From the NCBI GenBank assembly GCA_050053515.1, contig JASFTQ010000001.1, forward strand, positions 3,910-67,909: 64,000 bases of DNA, in the 5' to 3' direction. The stretch is from G020354645 sp050053515 (GTDB taxonomy: Bacteria > Desulfobacterota > Desulfobacteria > Desulfobacterales > G020354645). Below, in pieces: positions 19,241-28,723 of this stretch. The translations under genes were made by a program, and so were the position numbers. The notes beneath the pieces were generated by a model. It did not search any database. It saw only the letters and a program-made list of their open reading frames with translations, and was not told where the DNA came from. Positions within the stretch are counted from its first letter, which is position 1. Every line of letters starts with the position of its first letter.

Positions 19241-21748
19241 ATGGACAAAAGCCAACCCCCCGTGGTTAAACAATCGCTTTTTTCGTGGGTATTTTCGGTA
19301 AAAACCAATCTCCAGGTGCTGTTGGTTGTTGTCATTTTAGCTGCTGTGTTTGCCCGGGTTTTGCCTCTCGAGATGCAAAAGCGAGTGGTAAATGAGGCTA
19401 TTAAACTGAAGAAAATAGACCTGTTATTTTTTTACTGCGGTGTTTACCTGGCAGCGGTAGTCAGCGCCAACGGACTCAAATACCTCATTAATATTCTCCA
19501 GACGGTGATCGGCCAGAGGGTTGGTGCCGATATGCGAAAAGGGTTGTATCATCATATTCTGACCCTTCCCCTGAGTTTTTTTAGAAGGACCCAACCCGGT
19601 ATGGTCGTTTCATCACTGGTCAACGAACTGGCCACCGCCGGAGATTTTGTGGGGCAGGCCGTAGCAGTTCCCTTGAGCAATACGCTGACGCTGCTGGCCG
19701 TCACAGGATACCTGCTCTGGCTAAACCCGCTGTTGGCCGCCGTATCTTTTTCCATTTACCCGCTTGGACTATTTCTGGTGACGCGGCTTCAGAAACGCGC
19801 CAACCGTGCAAACAGCCAACGGGTGGATCAAGCACGTCAGGTCAGCAGCAAGATAGCAGAGTCCGTGACCGGCATTCAAGAGATCCAGGCCCACGGGGCT
19901 TATCGAATCGAAAACCGCAAGTTCGACACGTTGGTGGATCAACTGATGAAAACCAGGGTCCTTTGGAATTTGTACCGATTTGGTATCAAAGTGAGCAACA
20001 ATGTCTCCACCAGTATCAGCCAGTTTCTCATTTTCATCATCGGTGGTTATCTGGCCATTAACGGTCGGCTGGAACTGGGGGCTTTGGTAGCATTTTTATC
20101 CGCCCAGGAAAAACTCTACGACCCCTGGAGGGAACTGGTTGATTTTTACCAGGATTACCAGGACGCTTCTGTCAGTTACTATCGAACGATGGATTATTTC
20201 AACGTTCAACCCGAACACAAACTCGAACCCGAAGACAGGAACCCTTATGCACTGGATGGCAGCATCGAGGTCAAAGATTTGTCATTTGCGACGGAAACCG
20301 GCGTTAGGCTATTGGATGATATCAAATTCTCACTGAAGCCCGGCCAGCAATTGGGTCTTGTCGGGTTTTCCGGCAGCGGCAAAAGCACTCTGGCCCAGTG
20401 TGTCGGGCAGCTTTATAAATATACAGGCGGACAGATCCGGATCGGCAACCAGGAGGTATCGGGTTTGACCAAAAAGGATATTGCTTACAACCTTGGCTTT
20501 GTATCGCAAACACCCTTTATTTTCGATGGAACCTTTCAGGAAAATTTGCTTTATTCTGTTGCGGCTAAACTCGACGGCAACGGCTCTGCTGAGATGCCCA
20601 GTCTGGATGATATGATCAATGTAATACAGCAAACGGGTCTTTTTACCGATGTCCTGCGGTTTGGCCTCAATACGGTTTTAGATGTTGAAAGATATAAAAA
20701 TCTTATACCTCATCTGATTCGGGTTCGGACAAAATTGAGCCGCAGGCTGAAAGTATCACTGGCCGACTATGTTGAGTTTTTCGATAAAGGAACCTATCTT
20801 TATTATTCCAGTGTAGCAAAGAATCTGACATTCGGATTTGCCACCGATCCGGCATTCGTTAAAGAAAGATTACCTGAAAATAGATTTTTTCTAAGCTATC
20901 TGGCGGAAAATGATTTGATACAGCCACTTCTGTTTCTTGGTGCCGAGCTTTGTAAAATAACCGTCGATATATTAACCCCCCTGGCACCGGATGAATCATT
21001 GTTCGAGCAAAGTCCCATAACGGTCGATGAGATGAATGATTATCTAGCGGTCGCCGGGCGGATTAGAGGTTCCGACTTGGATCGGCTTGCTGACCGGGAG
21101 CGGCAAATGCTTTTGAAACTGGCTTTGCGTTTCACACCGGGGCGGCATAAAATGGTTGCACTGCCTAAAAAATTAGAACAGAAAATACTGGAGGCACGGA
21201 CTCAATTCAGAAAGAAAATTTCCGGTGAATATCCGGACACCTTCTCGTTTTATCGCAAGAGGGAATACATTTATTCACACACCATCCTAAATAATATTTT
21301 TTTTGGAAGATTAAAAACAGAAAATCCCTCCTTATTTGATAAAATCAATCAACACATTATTCAAATTCTGATAGAAGAGGGCGTGCTGGAAGCTATCGTC
21401 GAAATCGGTATGCAGTTTCAGGTGGGTAGCAAAGGAGATCGACTCTCGGGAGGTCAGCGCCAGAAACTGGCTATTGCCAGGGCCTTTTTAAAAAATCCGC
21501 GAATTTTGATAATGGATGAAGCCACCGCCGCACTGGACAATAAGTCACAATCGCGCATTCAAAATATTCTGGACACCCACTGGAGGAAAAAGAGCACCCT
21601 GATAGCTGTCGCCCACCGCCTGGACATAGTCAAAGGCTACGATAAAATTGCAGTTATGAAGGCAGGTAAAATAGGTGAAATAGGTGCCTATGACGAACTG
21701 CTCGCCCAAAGAGGCTTGTTATATGAACTTATCACGGGCGGTCGGTAA
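19241..21748 (+). CDS. ABC exporter (TMD-NBD) with about 250-residue expanded ATPase domain
   Basis: 835 residues, against about 580 for a normal half-exporter. Residues 1-300 form a six-helix type I exporter membrane domain. Walker A (GFSGSGKST) is near residue 375, a Q-loop (FVSQTPFIFDGTFQENLLYS) near 420, signature LSGGQ near 735, Walker B (ILIMDEATAAL) near 757 and the H-loop (AVAHRLD) near 790. The Q-loop-to-signature distance is about 250 residues longer than usual. The extra part looks like two further diverged copies of the same subdomain (ENLLYS, KNLTFGF and NNIFFGR, each followed by a helical stretch). AAGGAG precedes the ATG. First of three genes with a phosphatase and an MlaC-like protein, which hints at lipid export, but the substrate is unknown. 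Confidence 0.9.
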   Translation: MDKSQPPVVKQSLFSWVFSVKTNLQVLLVVVILAAVFARVLPLEMQKRVVNEAIKLKKIDLLFFYCGVYLAAVVSANGLKYLINILQTVIGQRVGADMRKGLYHHILTLPLSFFRRTQPGMVVSSLVNELATAGDFVGQAVAVPLSNTLTLLAVTGYLLWLNPLLAAVSFSIYPLGLFLVTRLQKRANRANSQRVDQARQVSSKIAESVTGIQEIQAHGAYRIENRKFDTLVDQLMKTRVLWNLYRFGIKVSNNVSTSISQFLIFIIGGYLAINGRLELGALVAFLSAQEKLYDPWRELVDFYQDYQDASVSYYRTMDYFNVQPEHKLEPEDRNPYALDGSIEVKDLSFATETGVRLLDDIKFSLKPGQQLGLVGFSGSGKSTLAQCVGQLYKYTGGQIRIGNQEVSGLTKKDIAYNLGFVSQTPFIFDGTFQENLLYSVAAKLDGNGSAEMPSLDDMINVIQQTGLFTDVLRFGLNTVLDVERYKNLIPHLIRVRTKLSRRLKVSLADYVEFFDKGTYLYYSSVAKNLTFGFATDPAFVKERLPENRFFLSYLAENDLIQPLLFLGAELCKITVDILTPLAPDESLFEQSPITVDEMNDYLAVAGRIRGSDLDRLADRERQMLLKLALRFTPGRHKMVALPKKLEQKILEARTQFRKKISGEYPDTFSFYRKREYIYSHTILNNIFFGRLKTENPSLFDKINQHIIQILIEEGVLEAIVEIGMQFQVGSKGDRLSGGQRQKLAIARAFLKNPRILIMDEATAALDNKSQSRIQNILDTHWRKKSTLIAVAHRLDIVKGYDKIAVMKAGKIGEIGAYDELLAQRGLLYELITGGR

Positions 21749-21803
21749 ATCTAATTCACAAATCAATTTATAGGTTTAATCAGATAAAGCCGGAAATGCC
21801 ATA

Positions 21804-22343
21804 ATGGTTGAATACCCACTTAAATGGATTACAAAGGACTTGGCTGTCGGTTATGCTCCCCGGTCTTATGATGACTTACACAGCTTAAAACAACAAGGGA
21901 TAAACGCTGTCATCAATTTGTGTGCAGAGTGTTACGACTTGTATGAGATCGAGCAGTCGGCGGGAATTGACGTGTATTACCTCCCCATAGCGGATGAGGA
22001 TGCCCCCAATCTCGACGATATGGCTCAAGCCCTCGACTGGTTGGAGGCCCGTCTTGCCGAAGGTAAAAAGATACTGGTTCATTGTCGGTTTGGTATCGGG
22101 CGCACCGGAACCTTGATGACTGCCTATCTATTGAAAAACGGATTCAGCCTGAGGGAAGCCCATGAGAAGATGCGCCACACACCAGCTGCTCCGGCATCGC
22201 GAATACAATGGGATTTTTTAGATGAATTCAGTAAAAAATTGGGATTGTCAAAAATAAAAAGATCCGTCGGCGAAGATAAAAAGTCATTTGACCTGGGGAA
22301 ATTTTTTGAGAAATACAAGAAGATGAAAGAGTGGCTTGACTAA
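21804..22343 (+). CDS. Dual-specificity protein phosphatase family protein
   Basis: 179 residues. The Cys-based phosphatase loop is VHCRFGIGRTGTL (HCxxGxxRT), residues about 93-104, with the general acid candidate in PIADEDAPN about 35 residues before. The C-terminal 40 residues are basic and helical and may be an added tail. Cytoplasmic; no signal peptide. Substrate could be a phosphoprotein, a phosphoinositide or another phospholipid headgroup. Placement between an ABC exporter and an MlaC-like lipid carrier makes a lipid phosphate thinkable, but this is inference. Confidence 0.88.
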   Translation: MVEYPLKWITKDLAVGYAPRSYDDLHSLKQQGINAVINLCAECYDLYEIEQSAGIDVYYLPIADEDAPNLDDMAQALDWLEARLAEGKKILVHCRFGIGRTGTLMTAYLLKNGFSLREAHEKMRHTPAAPASRIQWDFLDEFSKKLGLSKIKRSVGEDKKSFDLGKFFEKYKKMKEWLD

Positions 22344-22384
22344 ATTTAAACAGTTCAGCGCTGAAGGCCAAAAGGAAAAAACGG

Positions 22385-23011
22385 ATGAACATATCAAAAC
22401 TGGCGGTATCAATTCTCATCTCTCCCTTGTTATCGGTATCTGTCGTTGAAGCCACACCGCCGCCGGATATGATCATGGTGCCCATCAAAAAGACCATCGC
22501 TATTTTGAGAAATCCTGATTATCGGAAATCCGGCCATAAAGATTTACTGTGGCAGAAAATTCGAAACGTTATTCGCAACGATATTGATTTCACCCCATTT
22601 AGTAGGCAAACGCTGGGTAAGTACTGGAAAACCTTTACCACTCAACAAAAACGAGAATTTAAAGCTGCATTTTTCGAATTCCTTGCGTGCGTGTACATAC
22701 CAAAGTTAATAATAGGGTATAAAGGCCAGAAAGTTTATTATGACGATATGGAAGTAAAGTTAAATAAGGTGGCTTGGATAAGAATAAAATTTGAGGACTT
22801 ACCGAATCCGATATTTCTGACGTTTAACATTGTTAATCATGATGGTTTCTGGAAGATATATGACGTGCGCATCGCTGGAGCGAGTCTGGCTGAAAAATAT
22901 CGAAAACCTTTCGCAGCAGCGCTAACAAAAGAATCGCCGCAAAGACTCATCTGCTGGCTAAAAAAAAGAGTAAAAGAGCAACAGAGATCCGGCCGATGCC
23001 CTGTGCCATAA
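22385..23011 (+). CDS. MlaC/Ttg2D-family phospholipid-binding protein
   Basis: 208 residues with an N-terminal signal peptide (SKLAVSILISPLLSVSVVEA). Family landmarks are DFTPFSRQTLGKYWKTFTTQQKREF and, near the end, GFWKIYDVRIAGASLAEKYRKPF. MlaC proteins ferry phospholipids across the periplasm between outer- and inner-membrane complexes. The usual partners mlaD/E/F are not here; instead the gene follows an unusual ABC exporter and a phosphatase, 41 bases after the phosphatase stop. AAGGAAA precedes the ATG. The last 20 residues are basic and cysteine-containing, longer than typical. Confidence 0.85.
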   Translation: MNISKLAVSILISPLLSVSVVEATPPPDMIMVPIKKTIAILRNPDYRKSGHKDLLWQKIRNVIRNDIDFTPFSRQTLGKYWKTFTTQQKREFKAAFFEFLACVYIPKLIIGYKGQKVYYDDMEVKLNKVAWIRIKFEDLPNPIFLTFNIVNHDGFWKIYDVRIAGASLAEKYRKPFAAALTKESPQRLICWLKKRVKEQQRSGRCPVP

Positions 23012-23264
23012 ACCGCAGGCTTCGACAGGCTTAACACAATATCCGGTTTTCCCATAAGCATCAGGGGTGATGGTCTTTTGGAAAATGCAACCGTTGCGAG
23101 TTGCGTGTTACGGGTCGTGGGTTAAAAAAACGCGCAACGCCTAACCTGCCACGATCGCTTTTGCCAATACCCTACCACTCAGAGGTTACCGTTTAAAGGA
23201 TACTATACTTGTAAAATATTCAGCGGGATATGATCCTAGTTAGTGTTTATTTTTTAGCTAGCTT

Positions 23265-24224
23265 CTACTGTAATATAGCGATAACTGCGACATATACGCC
23301 GTATAGAAAAACGAAAACGATGCCCTCCCGTCTGTCCAAAGACCGTTTTTTCCCCGTGAACATAAAACCGAACAAGAGCAGACTGGAGAGGACCACGACC
23401 ACAATATCAAGGTTGCGTGCCGGTTGAAAAGGTAGCGGTTTTATCAGGGCACTGATTCCCAGGATAAATAGAATATTGAAAATATTTGATCCCACTACAT
23501 TGCCCACGGCGATCTCAACGTTTCTCTTGTAAGCTGCCATTGCCGAAGTAGCCAGTTCCGGTAGCGAGGTGCCAACCGCAACAATGGTCAGCCCCACAAG
23601 CGATTGGCTTACCCCTAAATGGGTTGCAATGGTCAAGGCACCAGCCACAATCCATTTCCCGCCCAGGATCAAACCGAACAATCCCAGTATGATAAATACT
23701 AAGGATCTTAATAAACCATATTTTTTTGTTGGGATATGCTCCTGCACCCCTTGAATTTCTGTGGCAATGTTAACGGTGTAAAAAAGAAATATGATGAAAA
23801 AGGAAAGAAATATCAGACCATCGGAATGCTTCAAAATGGCGGTTGGCGCCGCGTCTATTAAAATATCATTGGCCAGGATACCCATAACAACCGCTGCCAG
23901 CAGACTAAATGGAATTTCTTTCCATACGGTGCCTTTTGTCACAGATAATGGATAAATAATAGAGGATATGCCGAGGATCAGAAGTATATTGGCGACATTG
24001 CTTCCCAATATATTTCCAATCGCAATCGCGGTATTCCCTTGAAAACTGGCAACAAGGTTGACAAAAAGTTCAGGCGTTGAGGTTCCAAAAGCGACTACCG
24101 TCAAACCGATTGCCAGTTCAGAGACCTTTAGCCGTCGTGCTACGGAAGAGGCGCCCGTCACAAGTAAATCGGCACTCTTTATCAGAATTGTAAAGCCTAC
24201 AAGTAGCAATACATATGGTATCAT
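23265..24224 (-). CDS. Calcium/sodium antiporter, CaCA family (YrbG type)
   Basis: 319 residues in ten or so membrane helices. The two inverted alpha-repeats are evident: VAFGTSTPELFVNLVASFQGNTAIAIGNILGSNVANILL (first) and VAVGTSLPELATSAMAAYKRNVEIAVGNVVGSNIFNILF (second), each with the ion-binding GTSxPE and GNxxGSN motifs. Inner-membrane exchanger for Ca2+ against Na+ or H+. The start has no recognisable ribosome-binding sequence; the leader immediately upstream is instead a fragment of the B-type foldback element (24229-24268). Confidence 0.93.
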   Translation of the reverse strand: MIPYVLLLVGFTILIKSADLLVTGASSVARRLKVSELAIGLTVVAFGTSTPELFVNLVASFQGNTAIAIGNILGSNVANILLILGISSIIYPLSVTKGTVWKEIPFSLLAAVVMGILANDILIDAAPTAILKHSDGLIFLSFFIIFLFYTVNIATEIQGVQEHIPTKKYGLLRSLVFIILGLFGLILGGKWIVAGALTIATHLGVSQSLVGLTIVAVGTSLPELATSAMAAYKRNVEIAVGNVVGSNIFNILFILGISALIKPLPFQPARNLDIVVVVLSSLLLFGFMFTGKKRSLDRREGIVFVFLYGVYVAVIAILQ

Positions 24225-24228
24225 ATTA

Positions 24229-24268
24229 ACGATAAAAATTTGTCCCCTGCCTGCACCTCAGGTAATCG
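24229..24268. repeat. Fragment of a B-type foldback element end
   Basis: CGATAAAAATTTGTCCCCTG followed by CCTGCACCTCAGG closely matches the right inner terminal repeat of elements B1 and B2 (CGACAAAAATTTACCCCCTG, CCGACACCTCGGG). Only this end is present. It occupies the leader of the Ca/Na antiporter gene. Confidence 0.6.
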
Positions 24269-24417
24269 GCATGCGGTTTTAACAATCACTCTGTGTGCAA
24301 AAAAAACCTGAAGGAGTATCGATCATGTGGAAAAATTTGCCGTTTAATATAATAATGTGTTAAAGCTGGTTTAAGGTTTCACATGTTAATCAATATTTAA
24401 TTGAAAGGTAAAAAGAG

Positions 24418-25032
24418 ATGGACCGTTTAAAATCCTTTATTAAGACCTCAATTATAGGTGGTTTGGCGGTAATTCTGCCCACCGCCCTTTTGATTATTAT
24501 TTTCAAATGGCTATTTGTCAAAATAACCGACATAATTCAACCCCTGACAAATCTTTTTGTCACCAAAACAAAATTTCAGGAGGCTGCTGCCGATGTGATC
24601 GTTATCGCCATAATGTTGGCTGTATTCTTTACTGTCGGTATATTTGTCAGAACCAAAATCGGCCAGCTGATACAGGAGTATTTTGAAGGCCACCTTTTAA
24701 AAATAGCTCCGGGCTATACGACGATTAAAGCCATTGTCACCCAATTTTTTAACCGCAAAAAATCGCCTTTTTCCACGGTTGCCCTGGTGCAGGCCTTTGA
24801 AAATGACACCTTAATGACGGCCTTCATCACCGATCAACACGACAGCGGCCTTTATACCGTATTTGTTCCTACAGGCCCCAACCCGACCACCGGCTTTGTG
24901 TTCCATCTTAAAGAACAATACGTCCATCCGATTGGTGTGTCGGTTCAGGAAGCCTTTCAGACCATCATTGGCTGCGGTGCGGGCTCCGATAACATTATCA
25001 ATTCTTACACACAACAAGTTTCGGATCTTTAG
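24418..25032 (+). CDS. DUF502 family membrane protein
   Basis: 204 residues. Two N-terminal membrane helices (IIGGLAVILPTALLIIIFKWLF; VIVIAIMLAVFFTVGIFV) with the family piece FVRTKIGQLIQEYFE are followed by a soluble C-terminal domain (TALVQAFENDTLMTAFITD, VFVPTGPNPTTGFVFHL). DUF502 proteins are widespread; I know of no established biochemical role in bacteria. AAGGT/AAGAG precedes the ATG. Flanked by oppositely oriented genes, so it is probably monocistronic. Confidence 0.88.
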   Translation: MDRLKSFIKTSIIGGLAVILPTALLIIIFKWLFVKITDIIQPLTNLFVTKTKFQEAAADVIVIAIMLAVFFTVGIFVRTKIGQLIQEYFEGHLLKIAPGYTTIKAIVTQFFNRKKSPFSTVALVQAFENDTLMTAFITDQHDSGLYTVFVPTGPNPTTGFVFHLKEQYVHPIGVSVQEAFQTIIGCGAGSDNIINSYTQQVSDL

Positions 25033-25096
25033 GTTGTGATTCCCCTGCACCAAAATGCCCCGTTTATGGTTGCAAGGAGCTCCCCTGAATCAAGTT

Positions 25097-26116
25097 TTAA
25101 ATACCTTGCAGCAGACGTCCTAAGATATCCGCGCCGGTTATCACCCGCCTTTCACCCTTTGCCCAGACTAAAATGATGTCGCGATCGATGACTACCTTAC
25201 CGGTGCGCTGAGAATGTGATTTTAAATGTAAAAGAACTTTTCCCAATGGAAGTTTTGTGTCTTTTACAATGACGGGTCGATGGCAGTAGCAGTGAGGATC
25301 AATTTCTCCTGATTCAAAAAGAACATCTCTCAAAAAGCCGTCAGAGTCCAGAACCAGGTAAGGTTCTTCTGTAGTATCCGTAATTAGCACCCATTTTTTT
25401 CCTGAAACCTCGATTTTTTTTAAAAACGGATCGTCAGTTGTGCGTTCAAATTTCGGGAAAATAGGCAGACTATTTTCAACAGGAAGGGCAATTATACTTT
25501 TAGGATCGATCTTTTCTCCCTCTTCAATTACCAACAGGTCATCTATGGCTAAGAAATTTAATGCACCTATTCCTTCCAAACGATCAATTTCAGACCTATT
25601 TGTCTCAATATGTTTTTTTATCACTTCCCGCAAACCTCTTTCGCGGAAATATTGGATGCTTTCGGCACCGAGCCACATGTCCAGAACTTTTGCTGTAGAC
25701 TTGGCCGCCGGATACAAAAGGATTTGATAGAGCCGCAACAGCGGTGCAAGCCTCGACGCCATGCGCATGGCATGGCGCGAAAAATAAGCCTGGGGCATTA
25801 TCTCACCGACAAAGGTGATCACCACGGTTGAAAACAAAAATGCCCAAACTCCGGTCATTACTGAATTTGAAATCAATGTCAGCAAGACGTTGATTCCGAC
25901 ATTTCCCCAAAGTATGGTTGTTAACAGAAAATTCGAGTCTTGTCTCATATGGAGGATTTTTATAGCATCGCGATTTCCAGTGGATGCTTCCACCTCCAGT
26001 CTGAGCCGGCTGATGCTAAACAGTGCTAAATTAAGGCCGGAGAACATAGCGGATTGGGTGATGCAAAAAAAAATGCCTGCCCAAGTGCCTGCTGAAGTGA
26101 AATACGGTTCATTCAT
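25097..26116 (-). CDS. CNNM (DUF21) transmembrane protein
   Basis: 339 residues. The CNNM membrane domain covers about residues 1-180 (ITQSAMFSGLNLALFSISRLRLEVEA and TFVGEIMPQAYFSRHA, the conserved GE-x-x-P segment). A CBS-like region of weak similarity follows, and the C-terminal CorC_HlyC domain seen in the 5017 protein is missing. Probably a Mg2+-related transporter or regulator. GGGAG precedes the ATG. It lies 207 bases downstream of the broken mgtE on the same strand, suggesting that both belonged to one Mg2+ operon. Confidence 0.88.
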   Translation of the reverse strand: MNEPYFTSAGTWAGIFFCITQSAMFSGLNLALFSISRLRLEVEASTGNRDAIKILHMRQDSNFLLTTILWGNVGINVLLTLISNSVMTGVWAFLFSTVVITFVGEIMPQAYFSRHAMRMASRLAPLLRLYQILLYPAAKSTAKVLDMWLGAESIQYFRERGLREVIKKHIETNRSEIDRLEGIGALNFLAIDDLLVIEEGEKIDPKSIIALPVENSLPIFPKFERTTDDPFLKKIEVSGKKWVLITDTTEEPYLVLDSDGFLRDVLFESGEIDPHCYCHRPVIVKDTKLPLGKVLLHLKSHSQRTGKVVIDRDIILVWAKGERRVITGADILGRLLQGI

Positions 26117-26323
26117 TTTGCCAAATCTCCCAAAGCTGGTTTCAAAATATTACTTTTTATCTGCCTGTGACGAGCTCAGTCAAGACATTTGCGACTTTCG
26201 ATGCCGCCATAGCTCTTTGGCGTCTGAAGCTTGTTCCACAAATTTGGGGAACTCGGGCTGACTTACTTAAAGAGTGTCAACCAGATGTAATCCAATTATT
26301 AAATTACGACATTTTTGATTCGG

Positions 26324-27699
26324 CTACCCAGAGAGCTTTGGAAGTAAAAACGAAGCGAAGCTCAGAACGAAAAAAAACCGCACATATCGGTGATTGTCGT
26401 CAGTAGGGGGCCGGATGCCAAAGCCGGGTCGGTTCTCATACCGCGTAAGATTAATGGAGCAAGTCCGCCAAAACTCACTGCAACCAGTGTATTGGCAGCC
26501 AGCGAGACGCTGACAACCAAACCCAGATAGGGATTACCTTTCCACAGCAATGCTGCCCCACCGAGTAGACATCCGAGCACAATGCCGTTTATGATTCCAA
26601 TTGAGGATTCTTTCGTTAAAACACGTATCAATTCGCGAGGCCGAACCAATCCCAGCGTCAACTCTCGAATGCTGACAGCCACCGCTTGATTGCCGGAACA
26701 GCCGCTCATATCCGATATGATGGGGAGAAAAACTGCAAGCACGATCGCCTTTTCCAGAGGGTCCTGATATAATGCGATTACACTGGCGGCAATGATGTTG
26801 AGTACGATGTTGATGCTGAGCCATGAAAGCCGGCGTGAAGATCTTTTGAACAAAGGCATCGTTCTATGTTCTTCGCCACCCACGATACCGGCAAATTTTA
26901 AAAACAACTGGTTGTTTTGCCGGTTGGCGGCCTCTCTGACCGAAACACTCCGAACGACACCCATAAGTACTCCGTCATCGCTGACAACTGGTACCCCTAG
27001 AAAGGAATATTGTCGGAAAAAATCCTTTAAGTCGCTTAATGACGTTTTGACATTTACGTGGAGGGGTTTTTTGATCATAATCTCACTGATACTCTTGCTT
27101 CGGGGGGCCATCAGAAGATCCAGCAGCCGCAGGACTCCGATTAGCCGGGCTGAGCCGGAAACCACATATGCATACTGTGGATATCGTAATCCGAGTATGC
27201 CTCACCCTGGGCACGAAGATCATCCAACACATCTTTGACCAGCATATCCCCGCCGTAGGACAGATATTCGTTAATCATCAAAGCGCCGGCAGTGTTTTCA
27301 GGACAGCTCGTCAATTGCCGGATTTCTTTGGCCCTATTGGGTTTGATATCCTGCAATATCAACTCGGCATCGTCTTGCCTGAGTTTTCTGAGGATACGGG
27401 CCTGCTGGCCGCTGCCCATTTCCCGAACAATCGGTACTGCATCTGAAGGGATTAAACGCTCGACGACGCCGGACGCGCCCAATCCTGATATTTTTGAAAT
27501 GAGAGCAGCCGATCTTTCCGGTCCTATCAATTCAAGCCGGCGGGCTTGATCTTATTGATCTAGGCGGGTGATATAGGGCAATTTGTGCCGATGATAATTT
27601 TTCGAGAAAGGCTATAATTTGCGGGCCGTTTCTCGTCTGAATCACATGATATAGGGTCATGCGGTTATCTTCCGTTTCTTTTTCAACCTCTACTGTCAT
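26324..27699 (-). pseudogene. mgtE: mgtE Mg2+ transporter, disrupted by frameshifts and a stop
   Basis: Joined frames give a full-length MgtE of about 455 residues. From the ATG at 27699 (GGGAG upstream) the N-domain starts MTVEVEKETEDNRMTLYHVI and continues to ALY near 27575. It then changes frame, meets a TAA near 27553, resumes as DQARRLELIGPERSAALISK in a second frame to about 27160, and changes frame again into the CBS pair and membrane domain (LPIISDMSGCSGNQAVAVSIREL). Near 26370 an eight-T run breaks the frame once more; the next frame gives the expected last helix FFFVLSFASFLLPKL, ending at 26324. Several independent lesions argue for a real pseudogene, though homopolymer sequencing errors could explain part. 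MgtE is a Mg2+ channel. Confidence 0.85.
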
Positions 27700-27781
27700 A
27701 TTATATCTCCCGCTCCATAATTGGCCTTATCTGATTATTCGTCTCGGTCATAACCCCCCGAATGGCATCAGCATGCTTTTC

Positions 27782-28723
27782 TTAACTCGGTACGTATCGC
27801 AGGTGGATGGTAAAAAAAAGAACCACCGCTATGAAACAAGCGATGGACGGTGTTAAAAACCAGCCGATCAGAATGCTGACCAGTTTACGCCGGTTGACGG
27901 TATTGATTCCCTTGACAAGACCCACCCCCAGAACCGCTCCTATTACCGCCTGGGATGTTGAAACCGGAACGCCTACAAAGGTGTAGAAATGCACCGTAAC
28001 GGCCTCGGCCAAAACGACGACCATCGCCGAAAAAGGATCTAAACGCACCAGCCCTCGGCCCACAGTTTCCATTACGGGCCGGCTGAATGTCAAAATGCCC
28101 AGACCAATACTTAAACCACCAATCAGAGTGGCCGAAAATACATTCAACCGGCCGGCCCCGACAAAGACCGCAGTTACATTGGCAACATTGTTGGCACCCA
28201 GTGCATAAGCCGCATATGATCCGGCAACAATCAAAGCGATTCGGATACAGATATCGGACTTAAATAAGTCGATACGGAGTCTGCTATATGCAGCCGCCAA
28301 TATCTTGTAGGCCATAATTGCCGTCAGCATGCCCCCGATAGGGGTGCCAAACCAGCAGGCAACCACTTTGCCCAATCCTGTAAAATCAACCAAACGGTTG
28401 AGAAATCCAATGCCCAGGATCGCGCCTACGGTAGCTTGAGAAGTTGAAATCGGCAGCCCGATCAGCGTCATTAACGTCACTGTAAAGGCTGCAGCCACAG
28501 ACGCGACAACCGCTGCTTTAAGGGTCAGCCGAGTGAGGCCCGTAAGGGTTTCAATACCCGCCCCACCCTCCAAGAGCGCTCCCATTAATACAAAAAAAGC
28601 CGCTAACAACGCTGCAGACCAGAACTTCAGCATCCTGGAAGATACGGCGGAACCGAATGCATTTGCAGCGTCATTGGCGCCCAGCGACCATCCCAGAAAA
28701 ATCCCACCCAGAAGAGAAAGCAC
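27782..28723 (-). CDS. pit: Inorganic phosphate transporter, PiT family
   Basis: 313 residues, ten or so membrane helices. The two PiT signatures are GANDAANAFGSAV (start) and GANNVANVTAVFVGAG (second half), with GLPISTSQATVGAILG and GVPVSTSQAVIGAVLG repeated. It is a proton- or cation-coupled phosphate symporter in the inner membrane. The start is GTG at 28723, whose first base is the last base of the upstream stop (TAGTG), so it is translationally coupled to the DUF47 gene. The protein is on the short side but both repeats are complete. Confidence 0.93.
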   Translation of the reverse strand: MLSLLGGIFLGWSLGANDAANAFGSAVSSRMLKFWSAALLAAFFVLMGALLEGGAGIETLTGLTRLTLKAAVVASVAAAFTVTLMTLIGLPISTSQATVGAILGIGFLNRLVDFTGLGKVVACWFGTPIGGMLTAIMAYKILAAAYSRLRIDLFKSDICIRIALIVAGSYAAYALGANNVANVTAVFVGAGRLNVFSATLIGGLSIGLGILTFSRPVMETVGRGLVRLDPFSAMVVVLAEAVTVHFYTFVGVPVSTSQAVIGAVLGVGLVKGINTVNRRKLVSILIGWFLTPSIACFIAVVLFFTIHLRYVPS

